Counted from the stretch's first letter, positions 22,409 through 35,200 are shown. The stretch: DNA of 64,000 nt from Pyrenopolyporus hunteri (GCA_902806595.1 CADCXC010000004.1:3224001-3288000), one strand, 5' to 3'. The notes: generated from the sequence alone by a model not told the origin. A program made the numbers and translations.

Positions 22409-25400
22409 ATGACTTCTTCAAGTGAGTCGGCGAGCCAAGCCTCCATTTCTACTTTCCTTCCTTCATTTCAAACCACCAATCCTCCCCAAGACAGCGGCAG
22501 AGAACAGAAGGCGCCCGAGGACGAAGACCAACACACCACGCATGAACTCTCACCAAACACAGATTCTTCCCACCCATCCGAAAGGGCGAAAGGATTGGCT
22601 TCGATGTTCTCTACGAGGTCGCGGTTTGACCGCTTATCATCCTTCTTCCCGTCACTGATCAATTCACAATCTACAGACTATTCCGCAGGAGCTCTTCACC
22701 GCAAACCGCTACCCGACCAGTCCCCCGTCAAAGACAGGCCCCCGAGCCAACCCGCTCTATCACCAGAGTTCCCCGAGCAGGCGGAAGGGCCGCGCCCCGT
22801 CTCAAAGCTAAATGACCCTTATGACAACGCCTCCTCTCCCCAGTTCGCCACGAGCCACAGCAGGAATCCTTCGGGAAACGATGCGGCCAGTCCTGTCTCG
22901 GGCAAGTTACAGAAAAGCGCCACGGACAAGATACCGCCATCAGATAGCTCCGACACCTTCACCGTGCCTTCCCGAGGATCGACGTTTCACTTCTTCGAGA
23001 CCAAGTCTTCCCCACGACTCACGAAAGAGCAGAGACGAAGAAGTAGCTCAGTCGCCACTAGCAGCCACCAACCGTCTCACTCTCAGATAGGCCTTGCGCC
23101 TCGCCAGACCTCGCCGACCCCCGCTTCTAGGGGTCGAAGTGTGTCTGCGCAGCCACCGACCGCTCGATCTGCTGCGCCTTCGGGAAACCTAGCCGTCTCT
23201 TCCACCACAACGGCTGTTTCTCGTCCGGGGTCGAGTAATGGAAGTCAGAGTCCAACGCGAGACGGGGAACGGCGCGGGCGCTTCAGGAGAAGCTGGCTGC
23301 CGGGAGGAAGGTCAAGGTCCCAGTCCCGAAGCCATGCGAAAAGCACGAGTGCGGCGGCGTGGATACTCGGGCAGAATGTGGATTACAATACATCCTTCCT
23401 CGCGAACGGCGAGAAGGTCCCTGAGCTGTGGAACGAGGGCGGAAATGTATTGATCTATCTAGACCCTAAAGGAAGCGGCGGCGGCCCGTCCTTTAAGGTC
23501 ACTTCGTTCGTTGTGGATTATTCCCTTGTCTTCACCGAACTCATCGAAGCGGAGATGACATCACCCACAAGCTCAGGAAGGAGTCGCACCCGCAGTTTTA
23601 CGGGACGAGATAGTTTGTCTGTTGAAGATGCAACACGAAGGGTTCAGTCACCACCCTTGTCCGAATCAGAGGGAAACGGAGATTCACGTCTCTATCTTCC
23701 CGTTTCCATGTCTACTCCAGGTCACAGGTCACAGGCGGACATGGAGCGACTAATATCGATTCGGAATATGTTTGCGTTCTTGACCGGTCAGCCATTAGTG
23801 TGTACCAAAGAGCAGCCAACACTCTTCAGCGTGATGCTCCAAATTTCTGCTCTGCTGAAGGAATTCGAATTTACAAACGCCGATGGCTCAACTTTTGGCG
23901 ACGCTGTTGAGATGAGCTTCGGTTTCTTCATGGATCAGATGGGTCTTGCAGACGTGAGGCACAGCAGAGAAAAAACGCTAGAGTCGCTCATCATAGGAGA
24001 GCGAATGCGCTCAATGAGCCTCTATAACGAAGCGTTCACTCATGCTGTAGGCAAATACTCGGCGATTCGGGACCTGAACTCTCCCCTGTGGGAGCAAGTT
24101 TCTCGTACTACACGTGAACGACTAGAACGGGCGTATTTCGAACTAGTGAACCGCCAGAATGGCGTCAATAATAGACTGGAATCATTTGATTTCCCGGCCC
24201 TATTTGCAGGCATCGCTAATTCGACTTCCCATCCGGATTACAAAGACGTCAAATTCCATACCTGGAGGAAATCTTTCGGTCGCATGAGACAATTCGTTCT
24301 TAGCTACTACAAAAGCAACTTCGGGAGTTGGCCACCGAAGGCTCGCAGCAAGAAAAATCCCTTCACGGAGAGCGGTTTGAACCGCCAGGTCTTGAAGATA
24401 CTCTACTCGGACTTCTGTGCTCTATACGACCTACTTGTTGACCGCGAGTCGATAACAACGCGAGTCATTGACCAAAGCGCGGAGGAGATGACCAATGATC
24501 ACCAGAACCCCAATCTCTCGGCTCTGCGTAAAATCCTCGGGGAGTTCGATCAGTCTTCGCCTCCTGTCCTACCGCCCATTCCGTTCGATCTTCCTAAGCT
24601 GCCTGATATGACCAGCGTTCAGGAAAACTATTACGAGCTTTCACACAAGGAGCAGGCACGGCTAGACAGAAACTTACAGGATTATCAGACGCGCCTGATT
24701 CTAAACAAGGCCTATGACTTCGAAACCCTCAAACTGAATATTCCATTCCTGGAGGAATTCAGAGAATTCGAACACAAGGAAGCCAGAGGGAGGACAGCCG
24801 CGGACATGGCGGACCAGCGCATAGGCTACTGGCTGTTTCTCTACGTCGTCATACAGTCCCTTCCTATGCTCGTGGTGGATGCCCCCGGCCTCCAGTTTAC
24901 GGAAGGCGTCGAATATTTCCTATGCCAGCCGCCAAGGGGGCAGCCACCCTGGATAGAGGATGCACCCTCGGTGCGCAAGAGATGGTATGAAGTGGCTGGT
25001 GGAGGTGGTCTGGTGGAGCTCTCGGCCGACGCCGTGGAGTTCAGCATTGAGGGCATCTACCATCGTAGTCACTGTTGGTTAGCGGCGAAAAGCTGGGAGC
25101 TTGGGGACAGCGCTGGCCCTCCGGTGCAACAAGAGAGTCTGTCACCGCTACAAGCGCCGCAATCCGTGTTCACGGATATGGATCCGGGGGTTCCGGCGAG
25201 TCCGACTCCAGTCAACCGGAGCGAGTCCCCTCAAGCCGGCCCTCCCGGGGTGGCGCTGAGACAAAGGACCGCATCGCCAGGCGGCAGGCATCAAGCCTAC
25301 CGAAAGAGCATAGCTTTGGGGCTTGAGCCTATCCCTATACCTGAGGATGATATGTCAATGCTAGGGTCGCGGATTTCTAGCGCTAGGGGTGCGTCTCCTG

Positions 25401-25594
25401 TTCAGCGGCCGGTTAGCACCATGATGAATCGCAGTAGGTCTTCGGGTAACCTACACGGCCTCCCAGGTTCCCCAATCCAGCCGTATGCGGACTCAAGAAC
25501 AGATTCGCGGCAAGATTCCGTAAAGGGAAGTACGTTTGATGACATTCTGAAAGATATGGATAAGAAGCCAAAGAAGAAGAAGGGATTTTTCTAG
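22409..25594 (+). CDS. Large conserved-looking fungal protein, function unknown
   Basis: A single 1061-codon exon starting at the first true ATG (MTSSSESASQASISTFLPS). Residues 1 to about 310 are Ser/Pro/Arg-rich and probably disordered, ending in an RS-like patch (GGRSRSQSRSHAKST). From about 315 to 900 the sequence looks folded: AAWILGQNVDYNTSFLANGE, FAFLTGQPLVCTKEQPTLF, FRMRQF-like basic patches, and AYDFETLKLNIPFLEEFREF. A tryptophan/glycine segment follows (IGYWLFLYVVIQSLPMLVVD, CQPPRGQPPWIED, RSHCWLAAKSWE). The tail is again Ser/Pro-rich and ends in a polybasic patch with two aromatic residues (KKPKKKKGFF), which could touch acidic membrane lipids. It may belong to a fungal DUF family (DUF8004 comes to mind), but I cannot confirm that. 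Confidence 0.85.
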   Translation: MTSSSESASQASISTFLPSFQTTNPPQDSGREQKAPEDEDQHTTHELSPNTDSSHPSERAKGLASMFSTRSRFDRLSSFFPSLINSQSTDYSAGALHRKPLPDQSPVKDRPPSQPALSPEFPEQAEGPRPVSKLNDPYDNASSPQFATSHSRNPSGNDAASPVSGKLQKSATDKIPPSDSSDTFTVPSRGSTFHFFETKSSPRLTKEQRRRSSSVATSSHQPSHSQIGLAPRQTSPTPASRGRSVSAQPPTARSAAPSGNLAVSSTTTAVSRPGSSNGSQSPTRDGERRGRFRRSWLPGGRSRSQSRSHAKSTSAAAWILGQNVDYNTSFLANGEKVPELWNEGGNVLIYLDPKGSGGGPSFKVTSFVVDYSLVFTELIEAEMTSPTSSGRSRTRSFTGRDSLSVEDATRRVQSPPLSESEGNGDSRLYLPVSMSTPGHRSQADMERLISIRNMFAFLTGQPLVCTKEQPTLFSVMLQISALLKEFEFTNADGSTFGDAVEMSFGFFMDQMGLADVRHSREKTLESLIIGERMRSMSLYNEAFTHAVGKYSAIRDLNSPLWEQVSRTTRERLERAYFELVNRQNGVNNRLESFDFPALFAGIANSTSHPDYKDVKFHTWRKSFGRMRQFVLSYYKSNFGSWPPKARSKKNPFTESGLNRQVLKILYSDFCALYDLLVDRESITTRVIDQSAEEMTNDHQNPNLSALRKILGEFDQSSPPVLPPIPFDLPKLPDMTSVQENYYELSHKEQARLDRNLQDYQTRLILNKAYDFETLKLNIPFLEEFREFEHKEARGRTAADMADQRIGYWLFLYVVIQSLPMLVVDAPGLQFTEGVEYFLCQPPRGQPPWIEDAPSVRKRWYEVAGGGGLVELSADAVEFSIEGIYHRSHCWLAAKSWELGDSAGPPVQQESLSPLQAPQSVFTDMDPGVPASPTPVNRSESPQAGPPGVALRQRTASPGGRHQAYRKSIALGLEPIPIPEDDMSMLGSRISSARGASPVQRPVSTMMNRSRSSGNLHGLPGSPIQPYADSRTDSRQDSVKGSTFDDILKDMDKKPKKKKGFF

Positions 25595-27333
25595 TTAATT
25601 GTTCACGATTTACGACTTGCTCTTTCATATCTTTTTATTTTTTTTTTTTATGCTTTCTTGGGGAGACCGAGATACTTTCTCCCTTCGTTTTTTTTTTTTT
25701 CTTAGGGTTAAAGCATACATGGTTCATCTGCCTATAACGGCCTATAAAGGATATCGGAAAACTATATAATAGCATTTGCATAAGACGGATTCCCATGTTA
25801 CGGTTTGCTTCTAATATGTTGTCGGTCTGATAAAAGGTAAGTATACTAAATTTAATTATCCTGGAGTGAGGGATTGTACCTTAATTCAAGCCAGCTGAAA
25901 AATGTCACCAGGTGACGTATGACTCCCCTTCCGAGACTCTACGTACATGTACCTAGATCTTTTAAACCGTATAATTACCTACATGAGGTAGGAGGTTCCG
26001 AATAGGTGAGGGCTCTCCGTACCTGTACTCACTGGATTAATTCAAAATGGCCACCAAGGTTACAGCGTCCTCGCAGCAGAAGATTCCATTTACATATGCG
26101 AATAGACGTCTAGGTAGGTACATATGTATCTGGTAAAGCGATTATAATTCAACCTCCCAGTAATAGCCCGGTACCGATGCCTACCTAGGTATGTAGGTAG
26201 GTACCTATGTAATGTGGGATATACCTACTATATACAGGTCAGTAGGATATAGTTTCATAACTGTGGAGCGTAAGGCATCAAAGCATCTACTGAACTATTC
26301 TAGAAGTGAGTACCGTTTATATAAATTTAGTATGCAAAGTTATAAAGTCAGGTTTCGAATATACGGCTTAATCGACCCATGTTGGTGGCGAGCAACCGAA
26401 TAAACAGGTGATGTAGGTATCTTACATACTAATTTATATAGATCAGTACGTTTTGATGCCTGGCGTCTTCTCACCCCACAGTTATGAAACTATATCCTAT
26501 TGACCTGTACGTGTTACTAGCGGGTATAGCCAGCCTTAAGATAATCATCGGTTATATACATACATGTACCTGTTCCAGAAAAGGTACTGGATAAACTAAA
26601 GGCTTTAGTGGGGGCTAGGTACCTAGTCAGAAGCCAGAAAAGACCCTGTGGGGTATGCACCTATCATAGGTACCTGCTCAGCTGCCATCACCTACCTATG
26701 TAGGTATATACACTAAATACCTCTCTATATAGGTATATCCAGGTACATAATGGTAGTGTATGTACATAGGGTGGACTATCAAGGTGGGTAGCCGCACTTG
26801 ATGCAACCTGCCGCGTGCGCCGTCCAGAGGCGATCGTGCACTTTCAACATTTGCTCTGAAATCTTCCCGAGCGAGTTCTTGTGGCCGCTGTCGCCTTATA
26901 CCTCTCCCCCAGTTCCCATTTCTATTATATATATCTCACCTGGGCTGGGTCGTCTAAGCATTTCAGCCCATTTGTCATATTCGTCTCATACCTTCCCGTG
27001 TACATATTTGACCAAATTAAATCCGGATGCGAAAAGGTCGCCAAATGTTTTGATTCACGGCGAGCTCGCAATTCGTAACAGCGAATAGCGAAACTGCAAG
27101 AGTCCATATCCGATCCATTCGAAGGGGAGGGAAAATGCAACGGAGGCTATTCTTTTGAATGATCGCTACCTGCTATATACAAAGACCTTTTAGAAATATC
27201 CAGCCAGGTTGGGAGCCTTAGCAAAAGGATCCCGACCGGCTGCCTGAACTGTGGTTTCTCGCAGTCGGTGTAAACGAGGCCTCACTACCGTCTTCGAGGC
27301 CACTGCTGGCCTTGCGCACCTTCTCTGCTACCA
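25595..27333. other. Intergenic region between the large unknown protein and the FHA kinase
   Basis: T-rich tracts just after the stop (25630-25700) may hold polyadenylation signals. TAGG/CCTA motifs lie at 26110-26210 and 26640-26765. A foldback element occupies 26233-26509 (separate entry). The last ~300 bp are the kinase 5' flank. No gene seen. Confidence 0.6.
26233..26509. repeat. Foldback / MITE-like element with inverted terminal arms
   Basis: Arms 26233-26266 and 26476-26509 are inverted copies of each other over 34 nt with one mismatch. Inside, further inverted similarity is visible: GGCATCAAA near 26274 pairs with TTTGATGCC near 26451, and ATATAAATTTAGTATG near 26320 resembles the complement of a stretch near 26425. 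The whole 277 bp could fold into one long imperfect hairpin. No clear target-site duplication was seen. Confidence 0.75.
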
Positions 27334-30300
27334 ATGGACCCAAATGATGATTCGCAGGCTACTCAACCAGGTTAGGCCTCCCTGATGCTATATAGTGTGG
27401 CTAGATTCATGGACAATATTCTCACTAACCCCCTCTTTGTAGCTACGCAGAATGCCTTAGATCCTAGAAGATTTGGGAAGCAGAATTCGGGCTTCTCCGA
27501 CGAAGACATCTCCGACATAATTTGCCTATTGTACCCCAACTCCGACAGCGCCAGCCGCGAAGTCAAGAATATCGTATCCTCACCCGAATACGCTCACCAT
27601 GCTGTCGGGAGGTATACTACCGACGCTATCGACTCGGATCTATACCTCGAAGACGACGCTAAGGAATTTGGGCAAAACCTGGGGATCGGTGACCACGCTC
27701 TCGTGATCAAGTTATCGTCCGTCCTCAAGGATCCGCGTCTAGGCTTCACCTTTGGTCGTAATCGGGCCCGATGTGACCTTTGCTTTGTGGATGACCCAGG
27801 CAAGAGGCTCAGCAATATCCATTTTCGCATATTCGTCAATAAGTACGGCACGGTCATGCTAGAAGACCAATCTACGAACGGCACTGTCGTAGACGGCAAA
27901 TTACTTCGAAAGCGCCCCGATCCTCAAAAACCCGGTCAGCAGAACCCTACCAAGAGGATCCTAGAGAGCGGGTCTACTATTAAGATTGTTATGCACGATA
28001 CCACAAGTGATCTTATATTCCTCGTTCGCATTCCCCGTCGTGATGACCATCATGAATTAGCGTATACAAGAAAAGTCGGTGACTATTTGCGACGAGCTCG
28101 TGGGTACGATGACGAGGCCAACAAGACTATCGGACCCGGACCGGGCGGCCATGTAAGACGACCCCCCGCGGGCAGCATTGGAATTATGGCTTCTAACGTC
28201 GATCAGGTTAACCTTTTCGGGGCTCCACGAAACGGGCCTTTGTTTTCTGAGGAACACTGCGAAATCACGCAAGCCCACGAGCGCTTACCCCGCGAGTGGC
28301 GTGGAGGCGAGAAGTACGCGCGCGTGGGCGTAATCGGAAAGGGCGCGTTTGCTACCGTCCACAAGGTCACCTCGAAATACGATGGTACACCGTATGCAGC
28401 AAAGGAGCTAGATAAGCGCAAGTTCATGAAAAACGGCGTCCTGGATCAAAAAGTCGAGAATGAGATGAGGATCATGCAAAGGGTCCACCACGTAAGCCGA
28501 TCCCTTCTGCCCCCTTCCTAGTTCTCTTAATTTTGTCTGACTTGAACCAAGAAAAACATCGTCCAGTATATAGAGCATTTCGATTGGGATGCCCACCAGT
28601 TCTTCATTATCATGGAGTATGTTCCTGGCGGAGATCTAGGCAAGTTCGTTCAGGAACATGGACCCATAGCAGAGCCTTTTGTAAAAATCATGGCCGAGCA
28701 GCTGCTGGATGCGCTTGGGTATCTACACGAAAACAAGATTACTCACCGCGACGTAAAGCCCGACAACATCTTAATACAGTCAACAAATCCCCTCGTGGTC
28801 AAATTAACTGATTTTGGGTTATCTAAAATGATCGATACCGAGCAAACCTTTCTCAAGACGTTCTGTGGAACGCTTCTTTATTGCGCCCCCGAAGTTTACA
28901 GCGAATATTCGTCATACGATGACAAGGGTAGGCGGACACATAGAAATGGCCGCAAGCCTGTAGATAGAGAGAGGTACGACCACGCAGTAGATGTTTGGTC
29001 ACTCGGCGGTGTTCTATTCTATGCTCTCACAGGCAGTCCGCCGTTCCCCGTTAAGAATGGGGTCACATACACCGAGTTGCTTGACCACATTATCAAAACG
29101 CCACTCAATACCACTCCTTTATTACGGTCTAACATATCTCATAACGGCGTCCACTTCCTATCGAGGATGATCCATGCGCGGCCAGAAACCAGGGCTTCTA
29201 TCTCAGAGCTTCAAGATCACCCATGGATAACGGGAAGGGCGAACTCCGTTGACGCGCAATCTGACGATAAAGAGCTTGGGCAGAGAGCTTCGCAGCTCAG
29301 TCTCGACGACAAGCGGTCAGCTCAGCCTGACGATGATTTGTTCCGTGAACCAGACCCCGATCTCTCTGTCGACGACGAGTCCGAAAAGGAGAATTATACC
29401 TTCGGAGAGCCGCGGTCTAACAGGCTGTTTGGAGAGGTGAATAACTCGGCGATTGGCAGTTCAGGCGCGATTCCCGAGGGCCGTCTGAACCTCCCGGTCT
29501 CGGACACAAATTTCGGTGAGACCGACATGCTAGAAACTGAGATACTCGACAGCTGCGAAGAATCGGATGATTTTTCCACCCCAAGACAAAAGATTCGGTC
29601 AAATCACGGCATCCTGCCGGCCGGCGAAGACCTCTCGCCGGATAATTCACATAGCATCATATTAGGAGCGTATTCCCAAAGCCTTGGCGGGGCTTCTTCC
29701 ATACTGGGGAACCTAAATGTCAAGTCCTTGGCCAACGATGATCCAAATCTTCAGTTTAGAGCCAGCGACTTGAACACAAGTAAAAGAAAACCCACGTACG
29801 ACATAAGCGACGAACACGAAACTGGCGAAACCAGGATCAAGCCATCGTTTAAGAGGCTCAAATCGCAAAGCGATACCGATCCGCTAGATGCAGAGGAAGA
29901 CGAGATTCGCTTGCTCGCCAGCGTACCTCAAGTTGTAAAGAATGTGTCGGGTCGTCAGATAGACCATCCCCTCCCTAAGACGACCTTTTGGGATAGTTCA
30001 AATAAGGACACATGGCATTTGGACTATCCCGAAATGACCCATCTCCAGTACAACGCATTCGAGCTTGCTGCTAAGAAGAGGAAAGAGGAGTTTGGTCCGG
30101 GAAAATCTCGCCTTTGGGACTTGGCCATGAGGAATTTCCCCCCTACGCACAAGCGACGTCCACCTGGGAACGCAGGAAAGGTACTCGTGCTACGCCCAGC
30201 CTTACTAAAGCGAGATAGCCGACTCATCGATGAGATGCGCGGCGCAGGTACGGCCCGGAAGTACCCCCTCTCCGCAGAAGATGAATCTGAGTCGATTCCG

Positions 30301-31155
30301 GACACGTTGCCGCCAGATATTCAAAGCGAAACCCTTGCACAAGCCATCGAGCCCCCGCGAAGGGTCGCCACCTTCTACTCGGCTCCAGGGTCATTAGTAC
30401 CGGGGATATCGATTGATCTACATGACCCTATCATTTCATGGGGACGAGACCCTAATAATACGGCTGTCTACGAGCCAGCCATTGAATCGAAAGTCCCAAA
30501 GAACGCTTTCAGAATCATGTTGTGGAGAGACGGTTTTACCGCCTCTTTGAATGATTTCCGTCCCTGGGAGCCCGCTCGGTCGGAAATGAGCCGAACGATG
30601 CGAGCTTCTCCCGAGCCAGATTCGTACGCATTTTATATATCAACTAAGGCTACAAATGGGATACGAATCAACAATAACCCTTTGCAGGCCAATGTGCCCA
30701 AGGATAGCACAGTTGCTTGTAAATATTGGATGAAGCTGTACCACGGGGATATCATAGTCTTCTGGGGAACCGATAACGTGAATAGCCAGGCAAAGCTCAA
30801 GTTCGAGTGCTATTGGGGAGGGTCATCGGCTGTCAGACCAGCAGACGACCCTCCAACTTGTGTCCCTGAGCCACAGGCCCGCAAACTTGACCGTCTCTGG
30901 CCTAAGGCTATAACTACGCTCCGCTACGATAGAATCAAGGCTGAAGCACAGCGTGACCAGGAGATGAGGATGCGAAATACGGCTGACGAAATAGAACGCA
31001 GTCGAGTCTTCGAGGAGAGGCGCGCCGAAGCGGTGAGAGTCCTCGCCTCACGTGTTTCTCGTCGAGCTTCGCCAGTTACCGCCCCCCCAATGGCAGGGAG
31101 AACACTCCCTCAGGTCCGACATAATGTGCCTTCATACATTCAAGGCAGTACATAG
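27334..31155 (+). CDS. FHA-domain checkpoint serine/threonine kinase (Rad53/Chk2 family)
   Basis: Three exons, 27334-27370, 27443-28491 and 28552-31155, give 1229 aa. The N-terminus MDPNDDSQATQPATQNALDP contains SQ and TQ sites, possible targets of ATM/ATR-type kinases. An FHA domain lies at about residues 105-205 (GRNRARCDL, LSNIHFRIF, DQSTNGTVVDG). The kinase domain is at about 305-595: glycine loop GKGAFATV, Lys in AAKEL, catalytic HRDVKPDN (about 427), DFG (about 449), activation loop TFLKTFCGTLLYCAPE. A Ser/Asp-rich linker follows. Residues about 985-1120 look like a second, divergent FHA fold (ISWGRDPNNTAV, STKATNGIRINN, YHGDIIVFWG). FHA-kinase-FHA is the Rad53 arrangement, unlike one-FHA Chk2. 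It probably acts in DNA-damage and replication checkpoints; Neurospora mus-59 would be the comparison. Confidence 0.9.
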
Positions 31156-32286
31156 AGTCAAATGCTTGTCACCGCGGCGCCTTTTATTTTTTTCGAATTC
31201 TCTGCTGATTACTGCTAGCACTGGAGATACAATAAGAAGGGGCGTGTGATTTCAGCATGGCCGCATCTACAACGCGACATATCATGATCGCCCCGTTCTC
31301 GATGTGAAATTAGGCGCACATAGAATACCGAGTTTGTAAACTTTCGACAATACGAACAGTTAGTTCGGAGATCGGGGAGTGTTTTATACAACCATTATCT
31401 ATAGGTATATATCCGGGCGCGTGATGGAACAGAAACATAAAGGAGCATGTACCGTACATGCATTCGTAGGTGCCCTCGAGGAGTTTTGCGAGGAGCCTCT
31501 GCCTCTCGGCAAGTGTGTCATGTACCTACATAACTACCTATTAACCTATGTTTATATTAGCTAGAATACTAGGATAACCTGAGCTATTCTCTTAAGATGG
31601 GAGTCAGTCTACGGATAATATAACAAATATAAATAAGCATTTATATAGAAGAGTGATGAATACCTAGGTACATAAGATATCTATACTCCCTCTTACATAC
31701 CTATACATACCTATACATACCTGGGTAGGTAGGTAGGTATTGTACATACCTACCACCTAGTAGCTAACTACCTTACCTACATGTAGGTCGATTAATGGAT
31801 CAAGGACGCAAGTACGGCACCCAAGCAGGTACATGCACGAGGTAGGTAGGTAACCTAAATCCACAAAAGCCTAGAGGTACATAGGTGTGTAGGGAGGCGC
31901 TTACATTCGTTCCTCATATGTAGGTACCTATGTAAGAAGCACGTGGTGCATGTATCTAGGGTTACCTACCTACATACCTAGGTACATACATACCTAGGTA
32001 CTTTAGGTACATCATCTATTTCCCTAGAAGCATTTGGGTCCAAATGGAAATTTATTTACCTAAAAACTTAATTACTTAATAACTGTCCCGTTGCTTTCTG
32101 TCTCCGTCCAACTTCCCCTACAAGTTGACTTCAGACGGGTATGCGTAAGAGGTATTCCCTCGTAATCATCGGGTTTGCTTTGGCATTTCCCACCACGCCA
32201 ATTCTCGCATAACGGTATCATCTACGTCGATGCTGCACTCGGCTAACCCCGACGCTACCTCGCTGAATAGGGGCGTCCTACCTAGA
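31156..32286. other. Intergenic region between the kinase and the 979-aa unknown protein
   Basis: No supportable gene. TAGG/CCTA clusters fill 31665-32010. Contains the promoter of the following gene. Confidence 0.6.
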
Positions 32287-35200
32287 ATGGGCCCTCCAGG
32301 AAGTCGACATCGCTCAAAGTAAGTCTCTAGCTTTTACCCGCCGAACTCCCCAAGTCAAAATGTTGGTGTGGCACACCTACGTGCTTCACATCATCCTATC
32401 GTGTCCATGTAGCTTTCACTAAGATGTCAACAGGAGCACTGGGTCCCAGGCAGACCAATGGACGTTACATCAGGAGCATCAAGACGGCGCTGAGGAGATC
32501 TACCTACCCAGTACCGGGGGCGTCTACATCACCAAAACGAAGAATGGAAAGCCAGCTTGGGGTCGCAAAAAGCCTGAGAAGCTACTAAAGGAGTGGGATT
32601 CCAACCTCCCCGACGAGAGTGCCCTCTCTCGTATAAACATGGGAAAGCAGGATCGCCGTCGCGTGAGCTTTTATTCCCAAAGTTCAGGCCTCACTACCTC
32701 CCCATCCTTGACCCATTCCTTCACTCTGCGAGGCAGGTCTGACACCCGGAACCGCCCCCACCAAACCGGAGACTCTCCTAGGAGGTCTCGTAAAAGCAGT
32801 CGACGATCTAGTTCGATCTCTACCCTAGAACGTCTTCACCGAGATAGGGATAGCCAATATAGAAGCTCATTTCGCGATGAAAGGCCCGAAGAAAAGGCCC
32901 CGAAGCCGCTTGCAGGGAATTTCGAAATACCATCACCACGGACTCCGATAGTATCTCTTCAGTCACTGCCGCCTCCCCCTCCTACAGCCGCGTGGGATGC
33001 GCGGTACCCCAGTGGTAACGTTTCTACGATGGAGTCTACCTACATATCCCCAACAGCTCTACCTGCCGATCCTCAACAGTACGCTACACAGTTACCTTAC
33101 TCCGTCAGCCTTCCAAATTGGGAATCGCCGCATTCACCTGCCGTGGTAAAGAGCCACCAATGCATGCATTCTCCGGTCTTTATGACTCCACGATCTATTT
33201 CGATGCCCTTGTTGTTCCATCCGCACCAGTACGCGGCTATTCATTCGGAACCTATCTCTCCTACCTATCCTGGCGCCGGATGTATGCCGGCTCCTCCGCT
33301 TACATCTTTACCATTATCAACAAGTCGACGTCAAATCGAGAGAGACGAAACGGTCTTGAGGAGCCCCGTGATGTTCAGCCCTAACGAAGCTAAGAAATTT
33401 GAGCAACATTACAATACAACCCTGAAAGTCAACGCAGAAGAAGCAAAAAATAGAGCCAATACAAAGAAGGCTGAGGCGAGGCGAGAGATAGGAAACCACA
33501 TGCAGCATGCCCGTTTTTGTGCGGCCTGCGGAGAAGTGCGACCCGGGGGGTATCACATGGCAGATACTCTGAAGAGGGGCCAAGAGCCAGGCAAAGATTA
33601 TTGCCACAGATGTTTACGGGATGCCTCTGTCCTAGAAAGTGCTGATACCGAAAGTAGCGACTATGCCTCCACAATCGATGTAAGTCGCGAGAGATCCACC
33701 AAAGAAGCGCACTAGGACTGACGATTGTTTATAGCCTATCGAATCTACGTACCTCACAAATCCTGAGCTGGTTCACTTCGTCCCCGATTACACACCAAAG
33801 GATGCGAAGACCGGACGTAACCGTAGACGAATGAGACGACCGAAGCGCCTCGATATATCACCGGCCATCCAGTCCGAGTCAACTGCTTCAACAAACCGTC
33901 CTCTGTTGCCCTGTTTAACTGATTCAGTGGAAGAGTCAAAGTCTATCTTCCAGATATCTAGTTCAACGCCTAGAGCCGATCCTAGTTCGAATGGAAGTTC
34001 CATGCCGGAGTACGGAGAACCCGTACGCCATACCAACGATAATCCGGTTCTACCAGAATTCAACGCGCCCAGAGATCAGTTAGAGGGCATCCTCCAGAAG
34101 GGTGGAAAGAGAAATCCGAAGGAATCTATTCGTGCCAGAATTTTCAGCCCTGTGGCTGATTTTGAACCAGAGGAGCCGACAAAGAAGGCCCGGACGCCCG
34201 AACTGAACGGAAATTTAGGCAACACATACGGTAGTAACGTCAGAATTGAATCCCGGGTTACCGCTCCCAGGACACGTTCCAGAATCCCACGGCCGATTCC
34301 CCATACAGCCAGCCCTAGAACCACGCCTAACGTCCCCGGGGAGAGTATTTCAGATCAACAAACAGCTATTACCTCGGGCAGCGAAATCCACGGCAAGTCA
34401 TATAAGGCCGCAAATAGAGGTAACGAACTTCCTCCTTCCCGAGTAAGGGCCTGGGAAAGACCGGAGACTACATCGTCTAGTTCGTATAATCATAGCCCCC
34501 GTATCGAAGAATCAGCCTGTGAGCCCCATGCCCCGGCTCAAGAATGCAAGCCTATTCGCGAGTCAAAACCGAAGGCCTATAATCACCGTCGGCAGCAATC
34601 GTTTTCGCGTGTAATTCCTGATCCCGAACAACCCGTTCGTAGCCCAGGACTCGGTCGCCAGGGGTGTTCTAATCGTGAACGAAATCGGCAATGCCGAGAA
34701 GATGCTGAAGCCGCCTCTCGAGCTGGAGAAGGATATATATGGCGTATAACGCAGCCCGAGCCGGATACACCATACACCCCCACCTGGGATCTGCCGCCGA
34801 CGCCCACAGACCCATCGTATGCGAGCGAAACCTCGACCCCATATTTTATGGGCGAGTCCTGGAGAATGGACCGGGGCGATGTGAACAATGTTGAAGATGA
34901 AGCAGAGACGTTGGCTGAGCAAGACTTAGCGTCTGCCGGCAAACTCTTCAGCAACCTGACTGGTTCCTGGGACAGTCCTGGCACCTCCTCCTTTTTTGTT
35001 CCTAATTTTGTAACACGAACTGAAGTGTCGGTGGAGTCGTACAGTTCTTACGGGGGATCTGATGACAATGCTAACGTTACCGCTATTACTTACCAACTTG
35101 CTGACATTTCGGATGCGGATGATGCAGTTGACCGGGAAGATCTTGCGAAAACGCCTGGTAAGCTTATGATCGAATCGCGCAGACTTCTTATACAGCATAC

